Source of the DNA: Bradyrhizobium sp. SZCCHNS1050
GTDB lineage: Bacteria; Pseudomonadota; Alphaproteobacteria; Rhizobiales; Xanthobacteraceae
Direction: 5' to 3'
DNA: 64,000 nt
NCBI RefSeq assembly: GCF_032484785.1
Contig: NZ_JAUETR010000003.1
Span: 248,001 to 312,000 of the forward strand
Made by a program: the position numbers and the translations under genes. Positions 32,429-43,083 of this stretch are shown here, one piece after another. The notes under the pieces are model-generated. The model saw only the letters and a list, made by a program, of their open reading frames with translations. It did not search any database and was not told the DNA's origin. Each line of letters opens with the position of its first letter. The first letter of the stretch is position 1.

Positions 32429-35400
32429 ATGAGCGCTATCGACAATCTCCGCGCCGCTGTCGAAGCCGCCGCCGGCGACACCGCCTTCGCGCTCGATGCC
32501 GCCTTCCTGACGGCGGGCCTCGCCGATCCCGCCGTGAAGGTCCCCGCCGACTACGACGCCTGGCTGAGCCAGGCCTTCTTCCTCAAGGCCGCGGCCGACT
32601 TCAAGGTGACGGTGGCAAAATCCGATGTCGGGCCCGTCGAAGGGACGGCGTTCACGGTGCAGTCGGCGACGATCCCGTTCATCGGCGCCGCGACCCCGCT
32701 GGCCGCGAAGGCCACGCTTGTGTTCACCGTGGACGGCGACCAACTGATCGTGCAGGCCGAGGCGACGCCGTCGAACTGGACCTGGACCAGCAGCTTCGCC
32801 TTCATGGGCGGCTTCCCGTTCAATCAGTTCGGCACCCTGAAGAACGTCAGCTTCGTGTTCTCGACGGCGACCGGCACCTACCCGTATGGCGACTCCGCGG
32901 GGCGTGCCGTGAGCGGCGGCGCGGTGCAGAATTTCGTTGCCAAGGTCGCTCTGCCGGATGTCGCCAAGCCGTTCCTGCTGCTGTTTCCCGGCCTCAACGC
33001 GCCGACCGGCGATCTGCTGCTGAGCGGCGCGCTCAACATGGGCATCTTCAACGGCGAGACGGTGCTGTTCCCGCCGGGGCAGTTGCGGGCCGCGATCCAG
33101 GACGGCACGTTCAAGCTCGCATCGCAGTTCACGGTCAGGGATCCGAGCCTGGCTCTGACCATTCCCGCGCCCGATGGCGCCGATGAGGTCGACGGCGTGC
33201 TGGTGCTGGCCGATCCCGCCGATCCGGATGCCGGAGATCAGGCGCCGACGCTCGCGATCTCCTCGCAGTTCGACGTCGGCAGCACCGGCTCCTATCAGCT
33301 CGACGTCGAGATCACACCCGGCGCCGATGCCAACTATTCGGTGGCACTTGCCGTCGTCGAAGGCGGCGCGCCGCTGACGCCGGCCACGGTGATCGAGGTG
33401 ATGGGCGGCAATGGCGGCTATCTCGCCGCGACTCCCGATGTGCTGCAGCAGTTCCTCGCCTTTGTCGGTCTCAACGGCTTCTCGATCGCCGGCACGCTCG
33501 GCCGCTCGCCGACGATCACGGCGGTCTCGATCGAGATCGGCAGCTCGAAGGATACGAGCTGGCAAATCCTGCCGCCGACCGGGGTGCTCGACTTCAAGAT
33601 CACGAGCTTCGCGCTGCAATGGTCGATGGCCTATCCGTTCGACGGCACCAAGCGGCAACAGACCTACGACTTCACGACCGAATTCGTACTGGCGCCGAGC
33701 GTCTTCAAGGGGCCCGACGGCGAGGGCGACGGCGTGTTCACCGTCCAGTTCACCTCCGCGAAGCAGTTCTTCGCATCCTTCGCCGGGACCGCGAAGCTGA
33801 GCGACTTCCTGACGGCACTGTCCGGCGGTGCCGTCGTGCTCGACGTCGAGAATGTCGGCGATTTCGAACTTGGCGACATCGCGGTCGCGGTCGACTACGG
33901 CGCGCAGAGCTTTCAGTTCGACGCCGGCTTCAGCCTCACGCTCAATCTGCTCAAGATCAACAACCAGCCGATCCTTGCCGTGCGAGAGGGGACGGTCTCG
34001 ATCGCGGCGCAGACTCCGACGCAGACGCCAGACGGGGGCAATGCGACGACGCTGCTGCGGGCGGCGCCGCTGCCGATGCTCCGGACCTCGCGAGGGGGCG
34101 CGCTGCAAACCGCCTCGCAGACGCAATGGAAGTCGAGCGTCGGAGGCTTCCTCGATGTCGGCCCGTTGCACACCAAGGTCAGCGTGACCTATGACGGGTT
34201 CGAAACGCCGAAGCGGTGGGACCTCGCCGCCTCGCTGGAGGAATCGCTCGAGGTCTCGGACCTGATCAACCAGTTCTTTTCGCCCGGCAGCGCCTACGGT
34301 TTCCCGAGCTTCCTGCCCGGCGACCTCATCATCTCCGAATTCGCGATCACCGCGACCATTCCGGCCGAGCAGGGCGAGCTGAAGACGAGCTACGACATCA
34401 CCGTCGGCTTCAGCTGGACGTTCGCCTTCGGCGATCAGACCGTCGGCATCGATCCGGCGCGGCTCGGCGTCAGCTATGACGGCCAGAAGCCGGCCCAGCA
34501 GCAGTTCTCCGGCTTCGCGCAAGGCACCTGGATCTACTCGGCGATCAACCTCAAGCTCACGATGGGCTATGAGTTCAGGACGACGGAGGCGGGCTCCAAC
34601 AACATTCTGTTCGTCGAGTGGGAGGGTTTTCGAGCGGATTGGGAGAGCGGCAAGGAGCTGGTCACGTTCAGCCTCAAGGGCTGGAGCATCGGCTCGCTGG
34701 TGCAGGCGCTGGTGCGTACGCTCGGCAATCCTTACTTCACGCTGGATTCGCCATGGGACCTGCTCAACCAGATCTCGCTCGATGCGCTGCGTGTCAACGT
34801 CTCGCTCAAGAGCGGCGAGAGCTTCTCGCAGCGCCTGTCGGCCAGCTACGAGCTGTCGAGCCCGATCAATCTCGGCTTCATCAGCATCACCGCGCTGACC
34901 TTCCGTCGCGGCACCGACGGAAAGGTGACGCTCGCCATCGAGGGCTCGAGCCCACTGGTCGCCGACGATCCGGCGTTCAAGAATCTGCTCGATCCCGCCA
35001 AGGGGCAGGACGTGCAGAACCTGCCGTCGGTGCCCGGCCGGGGCGAGGAATGGTTCAAGCTCTTCCTGCTGGTGCTTGGGCAGCGCATCGGCATCACCGG
35101 CCATTCCAGCTTCAACAGTACCAAGGAGGTGATCTGCGCACTGCAGTCTGTCCCCAGCACGACGGGCAAGATGAATCCGGTCGATCCCAATGCGGACGAC
35201 GGCGGGACGCCCGGACTGCCCTATTACGACCAGTCCAACGACTGGCTCATTGCCGGGCATCTCGGCCTGATGAAGGTGGCCGGCGCCTGGTCGATCGATG
35301 CCATGCTGGTGTTCAATGACCCGAATCTCTACGGCCTGCGGCTGGCACTCGCCGGCGAGAAGATGGGCGGGCTCGCCAACCTCGTCGTCGACATCCTCTA

Positions 35401-38400
35401 CAAGAAGATCACCGACGACATCGGCGTCTACCAGATCGACTTCACCTTCCCGGACATCATCCGCAACCTCAATTTCGGTGCGGTGTCGATCACGCTGCCG
35501 CAGCTCGGGATCAAGGTCTACACCAACGGCGATTTCTTCATCGACATCGGCTTCCCGTACAATCTCGATTTCCGTCGCTCCTTCTCGATCTCGGTGATCG
35601 TGTACGGCGTGCCGGTGCTGGGCGCGGGCGGCTTCTACATCGGAAAACTGTCTAACGCGACCTCGACCAAGATCCCGAAGACCAACCTCGGCACTTTCGA
35701 TCCGGTCATCGAGTTCGGCATCGGGTTGCAGCTCGGCCTGGGCTACAATTTCGAGAAGGGGCCGCTGAAGGCGGGCTTTGCGCTCACCGTCTTCGGCATC
35801 GTCGAAGGCGTCGTGGCGCCGTGGCATCCCTATGACCCCGCGCGCACGCTGGCATCGCGCGCCAGCAGCAGCGCGCTGCAGAGCGACTATTATTTCAAGC
35901 TGTCGGGAACGGTCGGCATCATTGGCCTGCTGTACGGCAGCGTCGATTTCGCGATCATTTCAGCCTCGGTCAATGTCAAGATCGTGCTGTCGATCCAGCT
36001 CACCTATGAGAGCTATCGCGAGATTCCGGTGGTCGCCAACGCGAGCGTGACGATCAGCCTCAAGGTCAAGATCAATCTCGGCCTGTTCTCGATCTCCATC
36101 AGCCTGTCGTTCTCGGCCCAGGTCTCTGCGACCTTCGTGATCGGACAGACCAGCACGGCGCCATGGGAGGTTCAGGGGGCACGCGCCGACGCGCTGCTGA
36201 TGCAGCGGGCTCACGCGCGCGGACCGGACGCGGCCATGCGGCTGGCGCGCAGCTTGAAGCCGCGACCGAAGCGGCTCGGGCCCGCTAGCGCCCGCCGGAT
36301 GGGCCTTGCCGCCGCAGATGGCAACAAGCCGAAGCTGTCGCTGATGGCGGGCGCGCAGTACACCGTGCTTGCTCCGGAGGCAGCCACCGATGCAGCCTCG
36401 AACCAGGGGGCATTCGTGCTCCTGCTCGCAATGGACGCGCCGGATGCCGCGGCGAGCGCGCCGTCCACCACCAAGACGTCCTTCGACGTGCTGGCCGAGG
36501 TCTACTTCCCCTGGATCATCGACGCACTGGGAAACGAGAGCGGGGATGCGGCCGAGCTCGCCGAGACGCTGGCCATGTCGGTGACGCTCACCCAGCTCGA
36601 GGCCTATGTCGCGCGTCTCGCCGACACGGCCGATCCGTTCCTGTCGATCAAGGGCCTGCTGCAGTTCCTGGCCGACGGTTTCACGCTCGACATCTTCAAT
36701 CCGGCGACGGCGCAATCGTCGGGGCTGAAGACCAAGCTCGATGCCGGTTCGGTACTGTTTCCGGTGTTCGACGGATTGAAGCTGCAGGTCCCCGGCATGT
36801 CCGGTGGCGAGACCGCGCCGATTGCGTTCGAGACCTACACCACGGCCACGCCCGGCTATGCGACCGCGGTCAGCAAGATATTCGCGCAGGTCGCCGCGAA
36901 CATCGAGGCCCAGAACAAGGAAACGCGCCGGCTTGCCGCGGAGACCGATACGAGCTCGGCGGAGTCGATGGCGGCCCTGGTGTTCGTCGACACCTTCACG
37001 CTGATCGCGCGCCAACTGCTCCAGGCCGCGGCCGACGCGCTGCAGAGCTATGCCTATCCGCTGACCCCGACGAGCAGCATCGGTGCCATTCTCGATGAGC
37101 TCAACGGGATCGCCGGCAACGCCTTGACGATTGCGGATATCGTACAGCCCAACGTCGACCATGCCTTGGGGGCCGGGCTGTCGCTGCATATCGACGGCCT
37201 CGAATATGTGGTGCAGAGCGGGGACACCCTGCAAGGCATCGCCGGCCGCTATTCCGATGCGGCGTTGCCGCCGCGCTGGACCACGACGCCAGACCGCCTG
37301 ATCGTGTCCAACCGGGCCCGTCACATGCTGCAGGGCGGCGTCGTCCTGCTGCTCACCAACAGCCATGGCCAGGAGCAGATCTGTGTGACGCGGCAGGGCG
37401 ACAGCTTCGACGACATCGCGCTGCAGCTTGGCGCGATCTCGATCGACGCGCTCGCTGCACAGAGCGTGCTCTACGGCGTCGCCGGCCTGCTGCAGCCGAC
37501 CTTGCCGCTCGCGATCTGGCCGATCGCCTACAGGACCGCAGGGACCTCCGGCCCGTCATCCGATACCTTGTCGACGGTCGCGAGCCTGTTCCAGACCACT
37601 GCGGTTGCAGTGGCGGACGCCAATCGCGGCGTCGCCGGCCTGTTCTCGGTGCAGGCGGAGCGCGGCCTGCTCACGGTCGGCAGTCTTCAGGCCCTGTCGG
37701 TCGGCGCGTTGTGGTCGGCCATCGCGGCCACGGGCCAGGTCGGGCAGACCGCCGGCATGGTCTCGCGCTTCCTGGTCTATGGATTGCGGCTGCCGGTCCG
37801 GGACGGACTGACCCTGTCGCCTGCGTTCCTCTATCCGAGGACGCAATCGGGCTACGGCGTCTATCAGCTCACGGGCCAGCAATTCCCGACGCCCAGTTCT
37901 GCCACGAGCTACAAGGTCGGCTTCGCACGCGAGACTCAGAGCCACGGCGTCCCGCTCGATTTCATCTTGCTGAACGACACCACCGACCTCAGCATGGACG
38001 TCGATCTGAGCCAGGCCTATGCCGCGCTGAACGTCGTCGTCAGCTGGGCCAGGGCGCCGGGCAATTTCGTCCCGAGCCCGACGTTTGCGGCGCTGCCGCT
38101 CGCCGAGCGTCAGCCGCGGCCGTTTACCGCCAGCGGCTACGCGCGCTGGTCGAGCGGATCCGTCGCGAGCCTGTTGGCTCTGACGAACCGCAGCGGCGTG
38201 GCCGCGGCGGCCGATGCCGGCGCGCAGGTGCAGCCGACGCTGTGGAGCCTGCCGCCGGCGCAGACCAATCTGGTCGCCACGCGGGAGCAGTCGATCCGCG
38301 CCGTCATGCCGGATCTCCGCTCGACCTTCGCGCTGCTGCCGAAGTTCCAGCCGCAGACCGGGCGCAGCAATCCCGCGACCGGACGCACCGACTATGCGGA

Positions 38401-41400
38401 CCTGGGGCGCTGGGCCTGGTGCACGCGGCTCGATATTGAGATCAAGCGTCTGCCGGACGCGGCGGCGCTGGCTGCTCAGGGCACCGGCGCAGGCGATCTG
38501 CCGAGCGGTCCGGCATCGGCGCCGTCGCTGCCGTTCGTCTATGAGCTCGTCGGACCCAGCTCGGAGGACGCGGTGCGGCTGCAGCGCATCCTGACCGCCA
38601 TGGATGCGCTGGGCGAAGGCATCGCCTCCGCCGTCTTCCTGCTCTACAACCAGTCCGGACCCGGCGCGCCGATGCTGGTGACGCCTGCGGACGCCGACTT
38701 CCTCGCCTTTATCACCCAGACCAACCTGTCGACCGAGACCAATCCTGCGGCGGCGCTGCGCCTGATGCTGAGCGCCGAGGACGCTCCGCCGCGCGGCATT
38801 GCCAATTCGCCGGCGCAGTTCATCCGCCTGATGTGGGAGCTCAGCACGGTCCGCAGCGGCGGCTACTATCTCTACTACGAGAACGTCGAAAGCGAGGAAG
38901 GCCTGCCGGCGGCCGTCTTCGATTCCTCCGGCTCTGGCATCGTGACAATGGTCGTGACGTTCGCGGCGCAGGGCAGCGAGTCCTTCGGCACCACGCTTCC
39001 CGACTTCGTCAACGCCTTCGTGACGACCGACGCTGTCGATCCGCAGAGCGATCTGGTACAGACGGTGTCGCTCGCCTCGACCGCCCAGACGGCACCGGTT
39101 GCGGCGGGAGCATCGCTCGATGCGCTCGCGGCGATCTACGGCCCCGGGCCCGGGCGGATCGCCGAGGTCAACGCGACCAAGCCGCTCGCCGCGGGCGCGC
39201 TGGTGCCGATCGTGGGCGCGGTGCGCCAACTGACCGACGCGGATCTGGTTCGCGGCACCGGGGGGGCCATCGACGCGCAGGCCACGCTCGACAAGCTCGC
39301 CAGACTGTTCTCAGCCGGTGCAGTCCATCCGATCACCGGCCAGGACATCGCCACATTCAATCCACAAGTCGCTGTTGCGCTGGCCGCCGTGTTCTACATC
39401 CCGCCGCTGGCCTATCAGGTCAGTTCCTCGGCCGCGCCCGGGATGAGCTTTGCCAGCATGGCCTCCTATTACGGGTTGGATGTCGACCTGATCGCCCGTG
39501 GCGCCAGCGCAGCGCCCGGGCTGTTCCCGGTCAATGCCGTGCTCGATCTCGATCCGCAGCTGTTCTCCCTGCGCGACCAGTTGCCACCGCAGAACATCGG
39601 GTTCTCGTTGACGCGCGACAATCTCGGCCTTCCGCCGGACGATCCAGCGGCGCCGGACTTTGCCAAGAAGACGATGTATCAGCTCTACACCTCGCTGGCC
39701 GCGGGACTCGCGGGCAACGTCTTCTACAAGGCTACTCCGCTGGGCATGCCGTTCGGTCCCCAAGACCATGACGACGATGAGTCCAGCGCGTTCGAGAGCC
39801 ATGCGCGCTCGGCGCGGACGCGCGGCGACCGCCTGGCGCAGGTCGCGATCGCCGATCTCGACTATCGCCAGTCCATCGGCATTGGGGCGCAGTTCGCGCT
39901 GGTCAACGCCGCGCCGGACCCGTTTGATCCGGATCTGCCGCCGAAGGCGGCCAATCCCTATCTCGGCGTCGGCACCATGGCGCAGGTCGCGCTGCAATGG
40001 CGCGATATCTTCGGCAACACCACGGTGACACCGTTCGAGGCGCCGCCGCAAGGGTACCGCGGCGCGCTCAACGGGGCTGCGGTGTCGATGCTGTACCGCG
40101 ATGAGCTGATCGGGCTGGGGTCCTGGATCAATACCAATGCCAGCTACAGCTATGACGCGGCGGGCGGTGCCGCGTTCAAGCTCGCATTGTCCCTCAACGC
40201 CGCCGCCTATGCCGGACCGGACGGAGCGGCGCGGGCCGCCGACGATCTCTCGCTCTACACCCGAATCTACTATCAGCTGCATCAGGATTATTCCGCCGAT
40301 GTCGCCGTTCCCGTGCCGGGCGTCTCCGGTAACGCGGTGGCGATGCGGCTGTCGAATTCGCTGATGGCAAAGCCCGATGTGGATCTTGGCGATGCGCAGG
40401 CGGACATCATTCGCGGCTATGTGCGCGCGTGCGTGCTGTATCTGAAGCTCGTGACGCGCGGCCAGGCGCCCGCAGCCCCGGCTGTGACCTTGTCGCTTCC
40501 GGTCGACGTCAATGCGATCGCCGCCGGCAACATCCTCGAGCTCGATGTCACGCTCACGTTCAGCCGCAATCCGCTGCTGGTCGACCCGGCGGTGGCGGCG
40601 TTGCAGGGCGGCACCGGCGTGGCCGCGGCGATCCTGCCGCGTGCCGACGGCGACGGCAATGTATCCTACACGGAGTTCAGCAAGATCGTCGAAACGGTCT
40701 TCGTCACCGCCGACTGGTATCTCAAGGTCGGGCAGGGCCTGTCCCGCGACGGTGAGGATGCGGCCGACGGCGCTCAGCAGCTCTGGGCCGTCCGCTTCGG
40801 CAAGGCGGCCGGGCAGGGCATCCATTTCAAGCTGGGCACGTCACCGAGCTATTTCGCGCCGAAGCCGATCGCCAAGGCGCTTGCCAGCGGCGATGCGACG
40901 ATCACGCGCTATGACAGCGGCGACACCGACACGCTGCATCTCGACGGTGTCGATCTGAACCAATGGTTCCAGAGCGCGCTGGATGCCATCGATCAGTTCC
41001 TGTCGGCCGACTACGCGCCGCACGCGTTCATCCTCGACCGGATCGACGGGGTGACCGATCCGCTCAAGGACGGTTCGCTGGGAAGCGTGCTGTCGACCAA
41101 GGAATCGCTGGCCGATACGATCAGCCTGAAGACGCTGCCGGTGCTGTCGACCAGCGCGGGCGATCCTTCAACCGGATTCGCCGCCAGCGAGAAGCTGCGC
41201 CAGCAGCTGCTCAATCAGCTTGGCGCAGCCTATCGGGCCGGTGCGGCCGTCGTGTTCGGATTGACCGAGGTGACCGGCGGAGGCGATAGCAACCCGGCCG
41301 GTCCGCCGAACCTCTACGGTCAGCCGGGCGGCAGCATCAAGGGCGCCGCGGACAATCAGAATTTCACGCTGACGCCGACGCGCGTCCCGCTCGGCGAAGT

Positions 41401-42970
41401 CTACGATCCCGCCAGCAAGACCTGGTACGATTCGCGGCTGGCCTTCGTGTTCGCCACCAAGAACGTCGTCGACCAGGCCTATGTGCCGCTCGAGCTCACG
41501 CTCTCGCTCACTCATCTCGAATTCGAGCGGCGTACCGTCCCCGGAATCGACGGCTATGTCGATTCGCGATGGCTCGCCTTCGTCAACGGGCCGTTCAGCT
41601 ATCCGCTGGGGACGCAGGTCACCAACATTCCCGTGGTCAACCGCGATCTGCCGACGCCGCCGACGGTCTCCGCGCAGCAGGCGCGGCAGCTCACCGGCGA
41701 GGGCACGACCGATCCATCGAAGCTGAATGCCTGGGGTTATTCGTTCGACTACCTCTATCAGCAGGCGGCAGCCGACGCAGTGTCCTGCACGATGGAGTTC
41801 AACCGGCCGACCGAGCCGACGCTGCGCGGCTCGGCCAGGTTGAGCGGCGAGCCCGACCTGTTCACCGCGCTCGCTCAATTCGTCACCAACTATCCGGCGA
41901 TCCTGCGCGACCTCAACCAGTATCTGGTCGGCATCGATGGCGCTGAGCCGGATCCGGCGACACTGGCCGCCGCGCGCAAGGCGACCGCCGCCTTTGCGCT
42001 GGAGACCAGGCAGATCGCGGATGCCTATGTGCGGGAGACGGTTGGAGCCGCCAAGCTCGCGACGGCGCCCGCGCATGTGATCGTGAAGTTTCTGTCGACG
42101 CTCGACAGCACCAGCGACGGGCACGCGCGCACCAATCTCGTCAACATCACCATCGATGGAACGGCGGCGAGCTGGAATGCGGCGGCCAACACGATCTCGA
42201 ACGGCACCACCACGCTTCCGGCGCCTGCGATCGCGATTGCACCCGAGCTCTATACGCCCCAGGCCGTGCCTCCGGCAGAGCTGCCCGTCGGCGTGCAGAT
42301 CGCCTACGTCTATGCGCGTCAGGTCGACGGCAAGACGGTTTATCTTGGCGAAGAGGAGGCACGTGGGTTGCCGGCCCGAACCGTTTCGATCGCTCCGCTC
42401 GACGTGCTGCTATACCAGAGCGGCTGGGCGTCGGTGTTCGTGCAGCGCAATCTCGCGCTGTTCCCGCTGGCAGATCTCAAGACCACCAGCACCAACCCGG
42501 CGTTCCTGTTCCAGACGCCGGAGGTGCGGTTTGCGTCCACGGTGGTTCCGCAGCTGAACTACACGGCGTTCTCGCTCGACGCGATGTCGGGGGCGACCGG
42601 TGACCTCGATGCGCGCCTGACGACGTTCTTCGCGGGGCTCTATGCCGGCGGCAATGGCGGCACCAGCGACGAGGTCGCGATGCAGGGCATGTACAGCTAT
42701 GAGATCGTGGCCGGCCAGCCGTCGATCCCGCGCGTACGGCTGCCGATCAACCTGCTGACGCCGACCCCGTCAGCGGTCGATCCGGGCGTGAAGCCGCCCT
42801 TCGTGGCCCCGTTCGCGCAGATGATCGATACGTGGCGGGCGACGACGAAGCCAACGACGTCGGGCCGTGCCCGCGTCGAGATCGAGCTGAAGGTCTTCGG
42901 TGGGGTCGGCGATGCGACGCAGCCGTTGATCCAGGTCGGCCGGCTCACTCACGAGGTCACGACCGCTTGA
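32429..42970 (+). CDS. Giant 3513-residue protein with LysM-like repeats
   Basis: The largest gene in the window. Residues 1 to about 1250 are beta-rich with amphipathic strands, including PVLGAGGFYIG and a run of alternating-hydrophobic segments near 1180-1240. LysM-like units follow: VVQSGDTLQGIAGRYSD (about 1593), CVTRQGDSFDDIALQLG (about 1651), a third near 1711, and a second group near 2220-2375 with PVAAGASLDALAAIYGPGPG. The C-terminal third has no recognised motif. No signal peptide or membrane helix is seen. ATG 32429 follows GGGAG, 14 bp after the EEP stop. The beta-rich part recalls giant proteins labelled DUF6603, which could not be verified. Confidence 0.8.
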   Translation: MSAIDNLRAAVEAAAGDTAFALDAAFLTAGLADPAVKVPADYDAWLSQAFFLKAAADFKVTVAKSDVGPVEGTAFTVQSATIPFIGAATPLAAKATLVFTVDGDQLIVQAEATPSNWTWTSSFAFMGGFPFNQFGTLKNVSFVFSTATGTYPYGDSAGRAVSGGAVQNFVAKVALPDVAKPFLLLFPGLNAPTGDLLLSGALNMGIFNGETVLFPPGQLRAAIQDGTFKLASQFTVRDPSLALTIPAPDGADEVDGVLVLADPADPDAGDQAPTLAISSQFDVGSTGSYQLDVEITPGADANYSVALAVVEGGAPLTPATVIEVMGGNGGYLAATPDVLQQFLAFVGLNGFSIAGTLGRSPTITAVSIEIGSSKDTSWQILPPTGVLDFKITSFALQWSMAYPFDGTKRQQTYDFTTEFVLAPSVFKGPDGEGDGVFTVQFTSAKQFFASFAGTAKLSDFLTALSGGAVVLDVENVGDFELGDIAVAVDYGAQSFQFDAGFSLTLNLLKINNQPILAVREGTVSIAAQTPTQTPDGGNATTLLRAAPLPMLRTSRGGALQTASQTQWKSSVGGFLDVGPLHTKVSVTYDGFETPKRWDLAASLEESLEVSDLINQFFSPGSAYGFPSFLPGDLIISEFAITATIPAEQGELKTSYDITVGFSWTFAFGDQTVGIDPARLGVSYDGQKPAQQQFSGFAQGTWIYSAINLKLTMGYEFRTTEAGSNNILFVEWEGFRADWESGKELVTFSLKGWSIGSLVQALVRTLGNPYFTLDSPWDLLNQISLDALRVNVSLKSGESFSQRLSASYELSSPINLGFISITALTFRRGTDGKVTLAIEGSSPLVADDPAFKNLLDPAKGQDVQNLPSVPGRGEEWFKLFLLVLGQRIGITGHSSFNSTKEVICALQSVPSTTGKMNPVDPNADDGGTPGLPYYDQSNDWLIAGHLGLMKVAGAWSIDAMLVFNDPNLYGLRLALAGEKMGGLANLVVDILYKKITDDIGVYQIDFTFPDIIRNLNFGAVSITLPQLGIKVYTNGDFFIDIGFPYNLDFRRSFSISVIVYGVPVLGAGGFYIGKLSNATSTKIPKTNLGTFDPVIEFGIGLQLGLGYNFEKGPLKAGFALTVFGIVEGVVAPWHPYDPARTLASRASSSALQSDYYFKLSGTVGIIGLLYGSVDFAIISASVNVKIVLSIQLTYESYREIPVVANASVTISLKVKINLGLFSISISLSFSAQVSATFVIGQTSTAPWEVQGARADALLMQRAHARGPDAAMRLARSLKPRPKRLGPASARRMGLAAADGNKPKLSLMAGAQYTVLAPEAATDAASNQGAFVLLLAMDAPDAAASAPSTTKTSFDVLAEVYFPWIIDALGNESGDAAELAETLAMSVTLTQLEAYVARLADTADPFLSIKGLLQFLADGFTLDIFNPATAQSSGLKTKLDAGSVLFPVFDGLKLQVPGMSGGETAPIAFETYTTATPGYATAVSKIFAQVAANIEAQNKETRRLAAETDTSSAESMAALVFVDTFTLIARQLLQAAADALQSYAYPLTPTSSIGAILDELNGIAGNALTIADIVQPNVDHALGAGLSLHIDGLEYVVQSGDTLQGIAGRYSDAALPPRWTTTPDRLIVSNRARHMLQGGVVLLLTNSHGQEQICVTRQGDSFDDIALQLGAISIDALAAQSVLYGVAGLLQPTLPLAIWPIAYRTAGTSGPSSDTLSTVASLFQTTAVAVADANRGVAGLFSVQAERGLLTVGSLQALSVGALWSAIAATGQVGQTAGMVSRFLVYGLRLPVRDGLTLSPAFLYPRTQSGYGVYQLTGQQFPTPSSATSYKVGFARETQSHGVPLDFILLNDTTDLSMDVDLSQAYAALNVVVSWARAPGNFVPSPTFAALPLAERQPRPFTASGYARWSSGSVASLLALTNRSGVAAAADAGAQVQPTLWSLPPAQTNLVATREQSIRAVMPDLRSTFALLPKFQPQTGRSNPATGRTDYADLGRWAWCTRLDIEIKRLPDAAALAAQGTGAGDLPSGPASAPSLPFVYELVGPSSEDAVRLQRILTAMDALGEGIASAVFLLYNQSGPGAPMLVTPADADFLAFITQTNLSTETNPAAALRLMLSAEDAPPRGIANSPAQFIRLMWELSTVRSGGYYLYYENVESEEGLPAAVFDSSGSGIVTMVVTFAAQGSESFGTTLPDFVNAFVTTDAVDPQSDLVQTVSLASTAQTAPVAAGASLDALAAIYGPGPGRIAEVNATKPLAAGALVPIVGAVRQLTDADLVRGTGGAIDAQATLDKLARLFSAGAVHPITGQDIATFNPQVAVALAAVFYIPPLAYQVSSSAAPGMSFASMASYYGLDVDLIARGASAAPGLFPVNAVLDLDPQLFSLRDQLPPQNIGFSLTRDNLGLPPDDPAAPDFAKKTMYQLYTSLAAGLAGNVFYKATPLGMPFGPQDHDDDESSAFESHARSARTRGDRLAQVAIADLDYRQSIGIGAQFALVNAAPDPFDPDLPPKAANPYLGVGTMAQVALQWRDIFGNTTVTPFEAPPQGYRGALNGAAVSMLYRDELIGLGSWINTNASYSYDAAGGAAFKLALSLNAAAYAGPDGAARAADDLSLYTRIYYQLHQDYSADVAVPVPGVSGNAVAMRLSNSLMAKPDVDLGDAQADIIRGYVRACVLYLKLVTRGQAPAAPAVTLSLPVDVNAIAAGNILELDVTLTFSRNPLLVDPAVAALQGGTGVAAAILPRADGDGNVSYTEFSKIVETVFVTADWYLKVGQGLSRDGEDAADGAQQLWAVRFGKAAGQGIHFKLGTSPSYFAPKPIAKALASGDATITRYDSGDTDTLHLDGVDLNQWFQSALDAIDQFLSADYAPHAFILDRIDGVTDPLKDGSLGSVLSTKESLADTISLKTLPVLSTSAGDPSTGFAASEKLRQQLLNQLGAAYRAGAAVVFGLTEVTGGGDSNPAGPPNLYGQPGGSIKGAADNQNFTLTPTRVPLGEVYDPASKTWYDSRLAFVFATKNVVDQAYVPLELTLSLTHLEFERRTVPGIDGYVDSRWLAFVNGPFSYPLGTQVTNIPVVNRDLPTPPTVSAQQARQLTGEGTTDPSKLNAWGYSFDYLYQQAAADAVSCTMEFNRPTEPTLRGSARLSGEPDLFTALAQFVTNYPAILRDLNQYLVGIDGAEPDPATLAAARKATAAFALETRQIADAYVRETVGAAKLATAPAHVIVKFLSTLDSTSDGHARTNLVNITIDGTAASWNAAANTISNGTTTLPAPAIAIAPELYTPQAVPPAELPVGVQIAYVYARQVDGKTVYLGEEEARGLPARTVSIAPLDVLLYQSGWASVFVQRNLALFPLADLKTTSTNPAFLFQTPEVRFASTVVPQLNYTAFSLDAMSGATGDLDARLTTFFAGLYAGGNGGTSDEVAMQGMYSYEIVAGQPSIPRVRLPINLLTPTPSAVDPGVKPPFVAPFAQMIDTWRATTKPTTSGRARVEIELKVFGGVGDATQPLIQVGRLTHEVTTA

Positions 42971-43083
42971 GGCCGTCGGTCCCGGCATCGAGACTGCGGC
43001 GGTCGCCGGAGATGATCTCGACATGCCGCCCGCAGCGTCGGGTGGTACGGGCTCAAGGGTCGAGTGCTGGGTCGGGTGATGAC

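Noticed and set aside
32387-35827. 1146-codon minus-strand frame opposite the giant LysM gene
   Set aside because: Composition (Arg, Glu, Asp, Gln rich, no hydrophobic core) is that of a shadow frame; the plus strand has the ribosome binding sites and motifs.
35960-42124. Long minus-strand frames (468, 557, 504 and 318 codons) opposite the giant gene
   Set aside because: They are also shadow frames. None has a ribosome binding site or a recognisable domain.
25983-42970. Reading the cluster as a prophage or contractile injection system
   Set aside because: No sheath, tube, baseplate, ATPase, portal or terminase gene is present. LysM units alone are not enough.
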